Source: Vesta saturnalis
Taxonomy: Eukaryota; Arthropoda; Insecta; Coleoptera; Lampyridae
DNA length: 64,000 nucleotides
Reading direction: 5' to 3'
Assembly: GCA_036346205.1 (NCBI GenBank)
Contig: JARFJB010001978.1
Span: forward strand, 574,001-638,000
Every line of letters begins with the position of its first letter. Position 1 is the stretch's first letter. The notes under the pieces are model-generated. The model made no database searches. It was not told the origin of the DNA and saw only the letters and a list, made by a program, of their open reading frames with translations. The position numbers were made by a program, and so were the translations under genes. Positions 55,441-64,000 of this stretch are shown piece by piece.

Positions 55441-55832
55441 AATAAGAATTATAATGCTAAAGTTAAACCTTAAACTCAAGTTATACTATCAATGTTAATG
55501 TTAATGTTCTTGTTTGTAGCTCTCGCAAGTTTCTTCTTCGTTCTTCTTACGAGTAGTAATCGAACCATGTCATAAATTTAATGTTTAAGTGTAAAGTATA
55601 TACTTAATAGTTTCAAAGAAGACGCGACTTTTCAACATCATCTTAATTGCTTTGGTTTCGTTAGAAATGTTGAAGCTAGATTTTAGGAGATTTAGGTAGT
55701 TCATATTTTGTGCTACATGCCACAAGTAGCAACATCTGTAACGTTATGCCTCTCTCACACTCATATAATGCTTATTAGATTTCTTTCTAACTTATTATAA
55801 GTCAGACCTGCAATAATGTTTATCCATACCTG

Positions 55833-55984
<152 letters not shown>

Positions 55985-56398
55985 GAGTGATCAACCTCAA
56001 GTGTATACCACGTGATCAAAATATTTAAGTTGGTACCACTGATAGGTTGGTAAGAAGCTGTATTGCTCTAGCTAGTCTAGAGCATGGTTTGAGTAAAAAC
56101 TACAATCAGTTTCAAATCTGTGTGAAGGTCATTAACTTATACATATTATAAAATATTATTTTAATTTAAATAATGACTATTTTGTATTTGATTAGACTGC
56201 ATCCTATAAAATTCAACAAAATAAATAAAATATTATTTAATGATTGGATTACATCATTACAAAATACTGAATCTTAAGTATTTAAATGTTATAATTTCAT
56301 TATAATTAAATAAAATTTACAGTACATGTTTATGGAATGACAATGTCTCTTACAAATTTTTTAACTCCTTAGGTACACATTAGTTATCACACTTTGCT

Positions 56399-56510
56399 TT
56401 ACAGCATATGTTCAAAATGACCGCCATTAAATTGTAAACATAGGTTCACCTACGTTGCATATTCGCAAATACATTTTGTAACATTCGGCACCAAGAAAAT
56501 ACAAAAGTGA
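56399..56510 (-). pseudogene. C-terminal fragment of a mariner-like transposase
   Basis: The minus strand ends NLCLQFNGGHFEHML-stop at 56399, the standard mariner-type C-terminus. Upstream, VTKCICEYAT is a weak continuation. Nothing else of the element is clear. Confidence 0.65.
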
Positions 56511-56658
56511 AAAACGAAGGTATAATATGACATAAACTGACATAAACTAAAACGACTAAAACCACACTAAAATCCAAAGCAGCAAACTGCAAAACACAAC
56601 AATATTAACAACTAGAATTTTGTCATACCACTACAGTACACTTGAGATTGATCACGTT

Positions 56659-56659
56659 G

Positions 56660-56728
<69 letters not shown>
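56659..56728. repeat. (TA)n microsatellite, left half
   Basis: TA repeat running up to the end of the mariner-like element; the other half continues at 58196. Confidence 0.95.
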
Positions 56729-56729
<1 letters not shown>

Positions 56730-56732
<3 letters not shown>

Positions 56733-58192
56733 GGTTTTCAAAGTTAAGTCTGCACTATTGCTAACTTTCTTGTTAATGGAGCTACTAAGTAGGTTAAATT
56801 AGCAAAGTAGTGTGTTTTTTACGCTGATTACGATGGTGGAAAAAGAAAACCAATTGAAAGTCGCATTCTCTAAAAATCGACGAAAACATACTTTTTTATG
56901 ATGGAACACCCTGTATACAATATTCTCAGTCAATAGAAAATTAAATTCTGAGCAAAAGTTGTCATATGAATTTCTATCCTACAGTAAAAAATAAGGGAGA
57001 TTTTACCGATTTTTTAATTTCATCAAGTAGGCTATGGTTCAAAAGTAATCCTTTATTTTATTAACCTGAACACGCTCTAATTAATAAATAATTAACAGGT
57101 CTTGTCAACATTTCGGTATACCGAGCAACCATTTTGTTCCTTCGTAAAAAATAGGACCCACAATTCTTGATCCTATCAAGCCACACCATAAATGGACGCT
57201 TTGAGGGTTACAAGGATGGGTAAGCAATGGATTTTCTCGGCTCCAGTAGTAATTATTTTTTCTATTAAACAGAAGCTGGCCGCACCGGTCCATAAAATCC
57301 GCAGCAAAAGGTTTCCATCATTTCTAACTTGATTAATGAACCATTGACAGAACTCCAAGCGTCTTTCCTGGTCTCTTGGTAGCAGGATCTGTGTAGGACG
57401 GTACTTGTACGGCACAAAATTATGCTTTTTCAAAATTCTACGAATAGTCCCCAAACATAGCCCACTATCACGCTTTAAGTCATTTGTTGAGTTATTTGGA
57501 TGTGCTTCACAATATCCCAATACATTAATTTCTGTTGCTTCACTTTTAATAAATTCTTTTTTCCTTCTACTTTTAGCAAAAGTGTTTTCATTCATCCTAA
57601 ACTTACGGTATAAAATCAAAAGTACCTTTAATCTGGCTGGTTACGCTAGGAAACAATGCATTATACCGTTCAGGAGCTCGTTTACTATTTATTTGACAAA
57701 CGATATAACTCTACAGCATATCACATTTCTCTAAATGTGTAAAGGCATTTTAATTCCAGAAAAATCGGTATCACAAACAAAACGGCTTTCAAAACGATGC
57801 AATTACTGTCACAAATTTATTTATGGCATTTAAAAAAAACGATTGTTTTTAAAGCATGGCCTTTTAAATGAAAAATAAACGATCACTTTTGAATCAAGCG
57901 TACTTGATGAAATTAAAAATCAACAAAATCTCCTTATTTTTACTGTAGGATGGAAATGCACATGACAACTTTTGCTCAGAATTTAATTCTCTATCGACTG
58001 AGAATATTGTATACAGGGTGTTCCATTAGTAAAAGGTATATTTTCGTCGGTTTTCGAGAATGCGACTTTCAATTGTTTTTCTTTTTCCAGCATCGTAATC
58101 AGCGTAAAAAACACACTACTTTGCTAATTTAACGGACTTCGTAGCTCGATTAATAAGAAAGTTAGCAATAGTGCAGACTTAACTTTGAAAAC

Positions 58193-58195
<3 letters not shown>
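56730..58195 (-). mobile_element. mariner-like element inserted in a TA microsatellite
   Basis: Ends read CAGGGTTTTCAAAGTTAAG at the left and, inverted, CAGG-TTTTCAAAGTTAAG at the right. Inverted similarity continues for about 320 bp on each side (to about 57060 and from about 57890), passing through GAGAATATTGTATACAGGGT-type words that may mark an older end nested in the repeat. Both outer flanks are TA repeat. The 1466-bp element has a truncated transposase on the minus strand. Confidence 0.87.
57105..57619 (-). pseudogene. mariner-like transposase, catalytic part truncated
   Basis: From 57619 down the frame gives KKEFIKSEATEINVLGYCEA, NSTNDLKRDSGLCLGTIRRI (DNA-binding), KYRPTQILLPRDQERRLEFC and ILWTGAASFCL. 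The first catalytic motif, normally TDEASF, is TGAASF. In the next frame NYYWSRENPLLTHPCNPQSV, HLWCGLIGSRIVGPIFYEG and a short tail follow, then the inverted repeat. The QDGA and PDL blocks are absent. It is a non-autonomous deletion derivative. Confidence 0.82.

Positions 58196-58256
<61 letters not shown>
58196..58256. repeat. (TA)n microsatellite, right half
   Basis: Continuation of the tract that the mariner-like element split. Confidence 0.95.
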
Positions 58257-58260
<4 letters not shown>

Positions 58261-58299
58261 TGAATAGAAAATGATTTTACGTTTACGAATTATATAATA

Positions 58300-58440
58300 A
58301 AGCTTATTTTATGGTACTTCCATCAAACATTAAAACACTATTTTTAAACTTGTATATATTTCGATCATATATTTGAGCATCTTCAGTGTAAATTAAAACA
58401 AAAACAAAAAAAATCCCAAACTTTTTACAAAAAAAAAGAA
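58300..58440 (-). repeat. tail-like sequence with a partial hammerhead-like motif
   Basis: On the minus strand at about 58348-58392 reads CACTGAAGATGCTCAAATAT then ATGATCGAAATATAT. CTGAAGA and GAAA around a weak stem (GCTCAAATATATGATC) resemble the dispersed unit seen at 40.5 and 26.7 kb. The right part, from 58362, is shared with 62871 onward. Confidence 0.35.
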
Positions 58441-58980
58441 GTAATTAACCATACAACACAAGTGTCAAAAACGTTATACATTACTATGCACCTACTACAA
58501 CTTTTTTAAAATATAATTATAACATTGAGGTAACTTTCGAAATCGGTTTTACTATTTTACATACTGTATATCTGTTAATTTTATATACATCAAAAGTAAT
58601 CGTTTAGTACAATTTTTTTCTACGTCTAAAATTTTAGTGCTTTGCGAAATTCGTTTGTGCATTTGCTTTTGATTCAGCAAACGCTGCACCCATCTGACGC
58701 AGAGCTTTCGCATCTCTAGTGATTTATGCAACATATTCCGCATCCGTTCTTCCGACATCCCCGTAGCCTCAGCTGCTATCTCACTTACCTCGCCTATCGT
58801 CCAACACGATATCATCTACTATTTCAATGGTTTCTGGAGTTGTTGCGGTTTTAGCCGTCCTTTACGTGGGTCACCTTCGAGGGATGTGCGACCACGGTAA
58901 ATTCAGCTTTTAACGGTTGACATGGAAGGAGCAGACTCCCGTAAACTTTTGTCAACTTCGGATGAATTTCTTTAGTGTTA
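58362..58980 (-). pseudogene. mariner (DD34D-type) 5'-half fragment, copy 1
   Basis: The minus strand from 58980 gives KEIHPKLTKVYG, then in changing frames a GRPKTA-like block, IGEVSEIAAEATGMSEERMR then NMLHKSLEMRKLCVRWVQRL at 58700-58800. The series VxEIAExxGxSxExxxxILHxxLxMRKLCxRWVxRLL is the second DNA-binding part of mauritiana/mellifera-type mariners and the SETMAR transposase. The catalytic domain is absent. An almost identical copy lies at 62871-63480, with both copies ending at the same place inside the gene. Confidence 0.82.
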
Positions 58981-59129
58981 ATCCACCTAAAACGAAAAAT
59001 TGTAATTTTAACAAAAAACACGCAAGGCGTCAACTGCAAAATTCGTGAAAACAAACTACTTGAGAGAATAAGTTGAAACTTGTCATAAGAACTAATGATA
59101 CGTGCACCCAGAGATGCCGAGAATATGAT

Positions 59130-59560
59130 TTTGAAAAACCCTTTGTTTTGAAGATACAGGGCGAACAAAATTTGCGACAGTAACAACATTTTATTATCAA
59201 AAGATGTAAAGTTACTCAATCTACAATAAATGTTCGAAATGACTTCCTCCAGCCTGGATACAAGCATTCAATCTTCTCGTCATTGACTGCCGAACTCGAT
59301 AAAAATGCACACCAGGGTAATTGAGTTACACCCAGCAATTATTCGATTTCGCAAGTCGTCCAAATTCTACCTTACTAATTTTTGCTGCTAAATTACGCAT
59401 CGTATCAAAAATTGCACAGAATATAATTAATCGATATGTTTAAGGCCTATATCTAGGTATTTTATATCTTTGAAATATGCAGCTGTTTTAGAAATATTTC
59501 AAAATTCAAAAATCATCATAGGACAAAATATTCTTAGAGTAAGAAATGACCCTTGAATTT
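59130..59560 (-). repeat. third fragment of the 14-kb mariner-like family
   Basis: The stretch contains the inverted end words (AAAAACCCTTTGTTTTGAAG, ATACAGGGCGAACAAAAT), the transposase C-terminus on the minus strand (VRQSMTRRLNACIQAGGSHF then EHLL-stop at about 59220), and the GCTAAATTACGCATC..CAGCTGTTTTAG block. At the right it repeats AAAATCATCATAGGACAAAA. It keeps the order seen at 14.1-15.0 kb, in the opposite orientation, with the middle missing. Confidence 0.75.
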
Positions 59561-59580
59561 TGCTGCATGTTCACCTATCA

Positions 59581-59582
<2 letters not shown>

Positions 59583-59622
<40 letters not shown>
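59583..59622. repeat. (TA)n microsatellite
   Basis: TA repeat next to a transposon-end sequence, an arrangement repeated at 63829-63862. Confidence 0.95.
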
Positions 59623-59625
<3 letters not shown>

Positions 59626-59770
59626 GTGTCCCAGTAGTTTGTATCAAAAACTTGGGAGATGCTAGAGGACTAAAATAATCATAGTACTTCATACCAGTTT
59701 TGCCTTAAGCCCTTCGTTAACGAACTATAGGGCTCTAAAGTTGAATTAAAAATTGTTTTAATTATAATTA
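59623..59770 (+). repeat. mariner-type terminal sequence, copy 1
   Basis: AAGGTGTCCCAGTAGTTTGT, GGGAGATGCTAGAGG, AATAATCATAGTACTTCATA and TTCGTTAACGAACTATAGGG also occur at 63865-64000 in the same order. The (A)GGTGT(C/T)CC start after TA repeat fits a mariner-like end, but the opposite end is not recognisable. Confidence 0.65.
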
Positions 59771-60239
59771 TTAAATGACTTATTGTAAATTAATAAAATT
59801 TTACCCGTTTATGAACACTATAAATGCACACTTGGTGGCGTCGTAAAAAGTATGCACTACACATGTGAACTCAGGTACGGACTAAGCTCAATGGTTGATG
59901 CGCAATTTTTTTAAATATAATTTTTCACTTATAAATGCCGCTATTAAATTTCTTAAACATTTCTAATGAAAAACATCCTCTCGTGACATCTCGATAAAAT
60001 TAACAGCTCAAGAGATGCGGGCATTTTTTTAATACTTTACTAATAAGCATGTTTGTGGTTTTGGTAAATACAAAAGATTTGTATTTAAATTCTGCATTAG
60101 ATAGTAACAGGGTGATTCACTGGAAAATCTTAAAAAAAATGGTTTGAAGGTTATCATCTATGGAACCAAATTTTGGGCACCCGTATAAAATAAGAAAAAC
60201 TATTTATTGTCAAAGTATCGTTAGACTCTATCAGGTTGC

Positions 60240-62870
60240 GTTGACGCACCCTGTATGTAGGATGTTATAATGACGTGTATTACGTGTTTTAAGTACGAGT
60301 GTATTGAGTTTGAACGAAAAAAATTTTTGTGTATGCATAATGTATGTGGGTGTATGATACGCCACTGGAAATTTAGGAGAAATATAATTCTGTATGTAGA
60401 TACGTGTATTTGAATGTTAGAGACTTTAGTGTTGGAATAATTAGATTTTGATGAATGTAAATGTGAAGAGAAATTTGTTGATGGGACGATAATGATTTCC
60501 ACTGTATCGCTACTGTTTTGCTGCTGTTAGAATGGAATGTTTGAAGATAGATGAGTAATCTTGGTCAGAAAATGTGAAGAATAAGTGTAGAATGTTTTAG
60601 AAAATATGTAGAGAAAGATTTGGTATGTTTAAGTGTTAATTTCGAAGGTTTTGTAATGTTGTGCAATTGTTTTGAGAATACGTGGATGTATATGGAATTT
60701 GAGACATTAGACTGTACTTATTTTTGCAAATGTTGCGGAACGAGATTGAGCGCAAGTTGGAGATAAGTGTTAAAAGTTGTGTAATGGTCCAGAGTGGCTA
60801 CTGAATGAATGTAATGACGAAAATGATTTCTTCATGAAGTAATTGTAAAATTTGTAAGTGAGAACAAATATGGCGATGTATTGTAATTACACGCGTGCTT
60901 GTATAGAGGGAAGCAGCTATCAGAACTATGACATTTTGAGTGAATACTATTGGAGAATATAACGCGGAAGGAAGACATGTTTAAAGATGGATGACTGAAG
61001 GTATAAATAGGAAAGTCAGGAGTTGAAGTTAGAGTTAGTTGAAGTTAGCTTTTGGCTTGTGATGAGAGCTCGGTGAGACGCGCGTGCGGAGGTAGTGTGA
61101 TAGAATGTGATGATGTAGGAGTATATTTGTGAATTTTAATGAGGCAGTAATTGTTTAAACAACTGCGTAACCCGAAAGGGGATGAATCGTAAAGACATTC
61201 ATAAATAAAACGATTATAAAATTGAAGTTGAAGATAAAATTAGTTTGTTTATTTTCAAGAAAATAATAAGTGCGTAAGCAGATTTATAAAAGATAACAGT
61301 TGTTATGTTAAAGTGTTAAGTGCAGCGCGTATTCTTGTAACGAGATTCAGCTAAAAGTATTTATGAGACCACCTGTTAAGTGAACGAAGCGTTCGTTGTA
61401 TATTAAGCCAATGTTTAAGTAACGTTATATGACATTGAAAGTTTATTTATATAAGGGGCTAAATTGGTGTAAATGTTGCTAGAAATTTTAAAGAGGCAAC
61501 CAAAGGTTTACCGTTATTACATGTTTGTGGGAGTAATAACCTCGCGTAGTGAACTAATCGCGGGTGCACAGAGGAATAAGTTTTGTTGAGCCTTTGTAAT
61601 GTGCGTTCATGCAATTTAAGGGATTACCAATGGATTACATATAATTGGTTTACAGAAGAAAGAAAATCCAAGGATTTATGGACAAATTTGTTAAGTAAGA
61701 AATTAGATTTAGGAATTTTTGTGAATTCATTTAAGCCCGATTATCTTTTGTTAGTTTATTTGCGTATAGTTGTTTAAATGATTAATAGTTTTGAAAGGAA
61801 GAGATAATCGTTCTTGAGTCGTATTGTATGGTTTGTTTTAGTAGTAAGAAGGCAATGTGTAGTTGGTGGTTTAAATTTCAACCACGCTGATGTAATTTAT
61901 GTAGATATTTGTGTTTTTGATTATTTTATGCAGGACAATATATACTTATCGTTAAATTTTTATTCTGTTGTTTATTTAACCAGGTATGAAACACAGTTGT
62001 AACATTTACTTAATTGGTGATCTTGTTTTGACAATTTTAAAAGTAAGCTTCGAATATTTTAATTTTTCAGATTTAAGGAACAACCTGAAAGTTTATATTA
62101 GCCAGGTTGATTGCAAAATTTTCATGTCAGGTTCATTAGTGCAATGCACTATTAACAGATCAGCTGTTGTCTTAAAAATGTCATTAAGTATAACAAGAGT
62201 TTTGAGAAATTATACAGTTACGGATGTCTGTTACGATTCAGAGAGATTATTTTGAAGTAACATTTATTAAGCCGAAGACATTGATCTTCTTTTATTTAGG
62301 AATTTTCAAAATTAATTACCGAATATTGGGTGAAGAAATATTTTATTCAGTAATAAGTAGAAATTTAACGTTATACATATACGAGGGATACGCAGAAAAT
62401 ATTCAGTTACCGTATTATAATTTTTGTTTTGGAAGTGTTGGTATACGAGGTGTATTCAAAAAGTTTTTAATAACCTGGGTAGTACTAAATTTATTTGAGT
62501 TTGAGTTGAATTGTTTGGGACGAGTGTTTGGTTTAGAACCTTCGTATATGAGTTTACCGAGTAAGCATAATCCTACTTTCCACAATCAGGTAGGGTTAAT
62601 TAACATCCAGCTTAAGACAATTATTTTAGCAAAGTTTCGATTGTGGTGGCGCCTAGAGACATGTTTTACCGGACTGAGCTGTTTGAATGTAGGTGTAAGG
62701 TGTTTGAGCATATTAATCATCATTTTACTTATTATTTCGACCACGCCCATCTCCCTGTTAGCTGTCTTGGCAACCCGCTTACATTAATGAGCATGCACGA
62801 CGCCTAGTGCGGTTTGGACGTGTAACAACTCGTTGCATTAAAGTTCACATTACGTAGCTCGGACAAAACA
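60240..62870. other. G-over-C-skewed block, no recognisable proteins
   Basis: On the plus strand cytosine is strikingly rare, most of all at about 60400-60700, where single 60-base lines hold one to five C against ten or more G. A TATAAATAG box at about 61005 and an AATAAA signal near 61204 are about 200 bp apart, as in the U3-R-U5 order of an LTR, but I found no second LTR, primer site or gag/pol. The 187-codon frame at 62224-62787 shows no domain. It could be a decayed retroelement, a solo LTR plus flank, or a non-coding transcript. Confidence 0.35.
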
Positions 62871-63480
62871 GATCATATATTTGAGCATTTCATTGAAATT
62901 AAAACAAAACAAAAATCAAACTTTTACAAAAAAAAAGAAGTAATTAACCATACAACACAAGTGTCAAAAACGTTATACATTACTATGCACCTACTACAAC
63001 TTTTTTAAAATATAATGATAACATTAAGGTAACTTTTCGAAATCGGTTTTACTATTACATACTGTATCTCTGTTAATTTTTATATACATCAAAAGTAATC
63101 GTTTAGTACAATTTTTTTCTACGTCTAAAATTTTAGTGCTTTGCGAAATTCGTTTGTGCATTTGCTTTTGATTCAGCAAACGCTGCACCCATCTGACGCA
63201 GAGCTTTCGCATCTCTAGTGATTTATGCAAGATGTTCCGCATCCTTCCTTCCGACATCCCCGTAGCCTCAGCTGCTATCTCACTTACCTCGCCTATCGTC
63301 CAACACGATATCATGCACTATTTCAATGGTTTCTGGAGTGGTTGCGGTTTTTGGCCGTCCTTTACGTGGGTCACCTTCGAGGGATGTGCGACCACGGTAA
63401 ATTCAGCTTTTTAACGGTTGACATGGAAGGAGCAGAGTCCCCATAAACTTTTGACAACTTCGGATGAATTTCTTTAATGA
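62871..63480 (-). pseudogene. mariner (DD34D-type) 5'-half fragment, copy 2
   Basis: This is nearly identical to 58362-58980, including IGEVSEIAAEATGMSEGRMR and MRKLCVRWVQRLLNQKQMHK on the minus strand, the A-rich run and the point where the gene stops. Differences are small indels and a few substitutions. Similarity ends at both sides at about the same places (GATCATATATTTGAGCAT and ATGAATTTCTTTA). Confidence 0.82.
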
Positions 63481-63573
63481 TTATTAAATTGAACTTCTGT
63501 TCGTTCACTAAACCAATTTTTATTATTATTACTATTGCGTACAGCAAATAAAAATTAACAATCAGTCACGTGT

Positions 63574-63613
63574 TGTCATGTGAGAAACCTTAGAATTGCG
63601 GGCTCACATGACA
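63574..63613. repeat. small perfect hairpin
   Basis: TGTCATGTGAG and CTCACATGACA face each other over an 18-bp loop. Confidence 0.6.
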
Positions 63614-63679
63614 TTCACAAAAGTTGACTGTGATCCTTCATTCTGTGTATAATAATTATAATACATCGTAACTAGGGAA

Positions 63680-63790
63680 GTACATACAGTTCAAGTTTGA
63701 ATCGATTGTGACTTGCCTCGATAGCTCAGATGGAAGAGCCCCACTTAAAGTGGAGGTCGGGTTCAGACTTAATCTTTTACTGTATGTACT
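63680..63790 (+). repeat. degenerate tRNA-like sequence in a short inverted repeat
   Basis: GTACATACAGT (63680-63690) and ACTGTATGTAC (about 63779-63790) flank a tRNA-like stretch. Within it, GCCTCGATAGCTCAGATGG looks like a 5' acceptor and D-arm, CCACTTAAAGTGG like a shortened anticodon arm, and GGTCGGGTTCAGAC like a damaged T-arm. It is not a functional tRNA. Confidence 0.5.
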
Positions 63791-63824
63791 TTAAAAGTTA
63801 ATTTTAAATAAAATACAATTAATG

Positions 63825-63828
<4 letters not shown>

Positions 63829-63862
<34 letters not shown>
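63829..63862. repeat. (TA)n microsatellite
   Basis: TA repeat directly before the transposon-end sequence at 63865. Confidence 0.95.
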
Positions 63863-63864
<2 letters not shown>

Positions 63865-63865
<1 letters not shown>

Positions 63866-64000
63866 AGGTGTTCCAGTAGTTCGTATCAAAGCTTGGGGGA
63901 TGCTAGAGGGACTAAAAATAATCATAGTACTTCATACACAATTTTGCCTTAAGCCCTTCGTTAACGAACTATAGGGCTCTAAAGTTGGGAATTAATCATT
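63865..64000 (+). repeat. mariner-type terminal sequence, copy 2, cut by the window edge
   Basis: It matches 59623-59770 with a few changes (AAGGTGTTCCAGTAGTTCGT, GGGGGATGCTAGAGG, TTCGTTAACGAACTATAGGG). The rest of the element lies outside the window. Confidence 0.65.

Noticed and set aside
60109..60260. Right end of the element starting at 59623
   Set aside because: The CAGGGTGATTCAC and ACGCACCCTGTATG words do not mirror the 59623 end.
62224..62787. 187-codon plus-strand frame as a gene
   Set aside because: Hydrophobic patches only; no recognisable family, and it lies in a compositionally skewed block where chance frames are longer.

Overview
This is animal nuclear DNA, most likely from an insect or another arthropod. 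It is AT-rich, has long (TA)n and (CA)n microsatellites, and carries many mariner-like transposons, a tRNA-headed SINE, non-LTR retrotransposon pieces and a Penelope-like GIY-YIG fragment. I found no host protein-coding gene that I could support. Almost everything recognisable is mobile DNA, nearly all of it broken. The order of the host cannot be fixed by eye.

Layout. 1-2.7 kb: unassigned sequence, a diverged tandem duplication, then a repeat fragment ending in a large compound microsatellite. 3.4-6.2 kb: a SINE tail, then a nearly intact DD41D (rosa-type) mariner (3571-4868) inserted in the left terminal repeat of an older, decayed mariner-like element. 6.2-13 kb: mostly unassigned, with small foldback elements near 7.1 and 13.2 kb. 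14.1-15.0 kb: an internally deleted mariner-like element. 15.3-15.9 kb: Penelope-like GIY-YIG endonuclease remnant. 16.3-17.0 kb: decayed transposase. 20.2-24.3 kb: an old intron-containing DDE transposon split by a SINE with an 11-bp target duplication, by a mariner with ~310-bp terminal repeats, and by a third transposase fragment. 24.4-26.0 kb: another mariner-like element. 28.1-31.0 kb: a spacerless 330-bp palindrome carrying two divergent tRNA-like sequences, then a pogo-like deletion derivative. 32.1-33.2 kb: a 305-bp-armed inverted repeat. 35.1-37.1 kb: second, complete-ended copy of the intron-containing DDE transposon. 37.4-40.2 kb: minus-strand LINE interrupted by another mariner-like element. 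40.4-41.7 kb: a ~111-bp-arm hairpin and a foldback element built of iterated TTTACCGAAA units. 44.4-47.0 kb: SINE tail and a LINE with an inverted arrangement. 47-52.4 kb: little recognisable. 52.4-59.6 kb: several mariner-like remnants, one sitting inside a (TA)n tract. 60.2-62.8 kb: a G-over-C-skewed block with promoter-like and polyA-like signals but no recognisable proteins. 62.9-64 kb: a second copy of the 58.4-kb mariner fragment and of the 59.6-kb transposon end, in the same order.

The elements do not form a pathway. The biology on view is layering: TA-targeting IS630/Tc1/mariner elements inserting into one another and into retrotransposons, with repeated internal deletion of catalytic cores. 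The most unusual structures are the tRNA-like palindrome, the iterated-repeat foldback element with a 13-bp target duplication, the inverted 305-bp arms, and a dispersed motif that resembles the core of a hammerhead ribozyme next to Penelope-type sequence. None of these is proven to be a new system.
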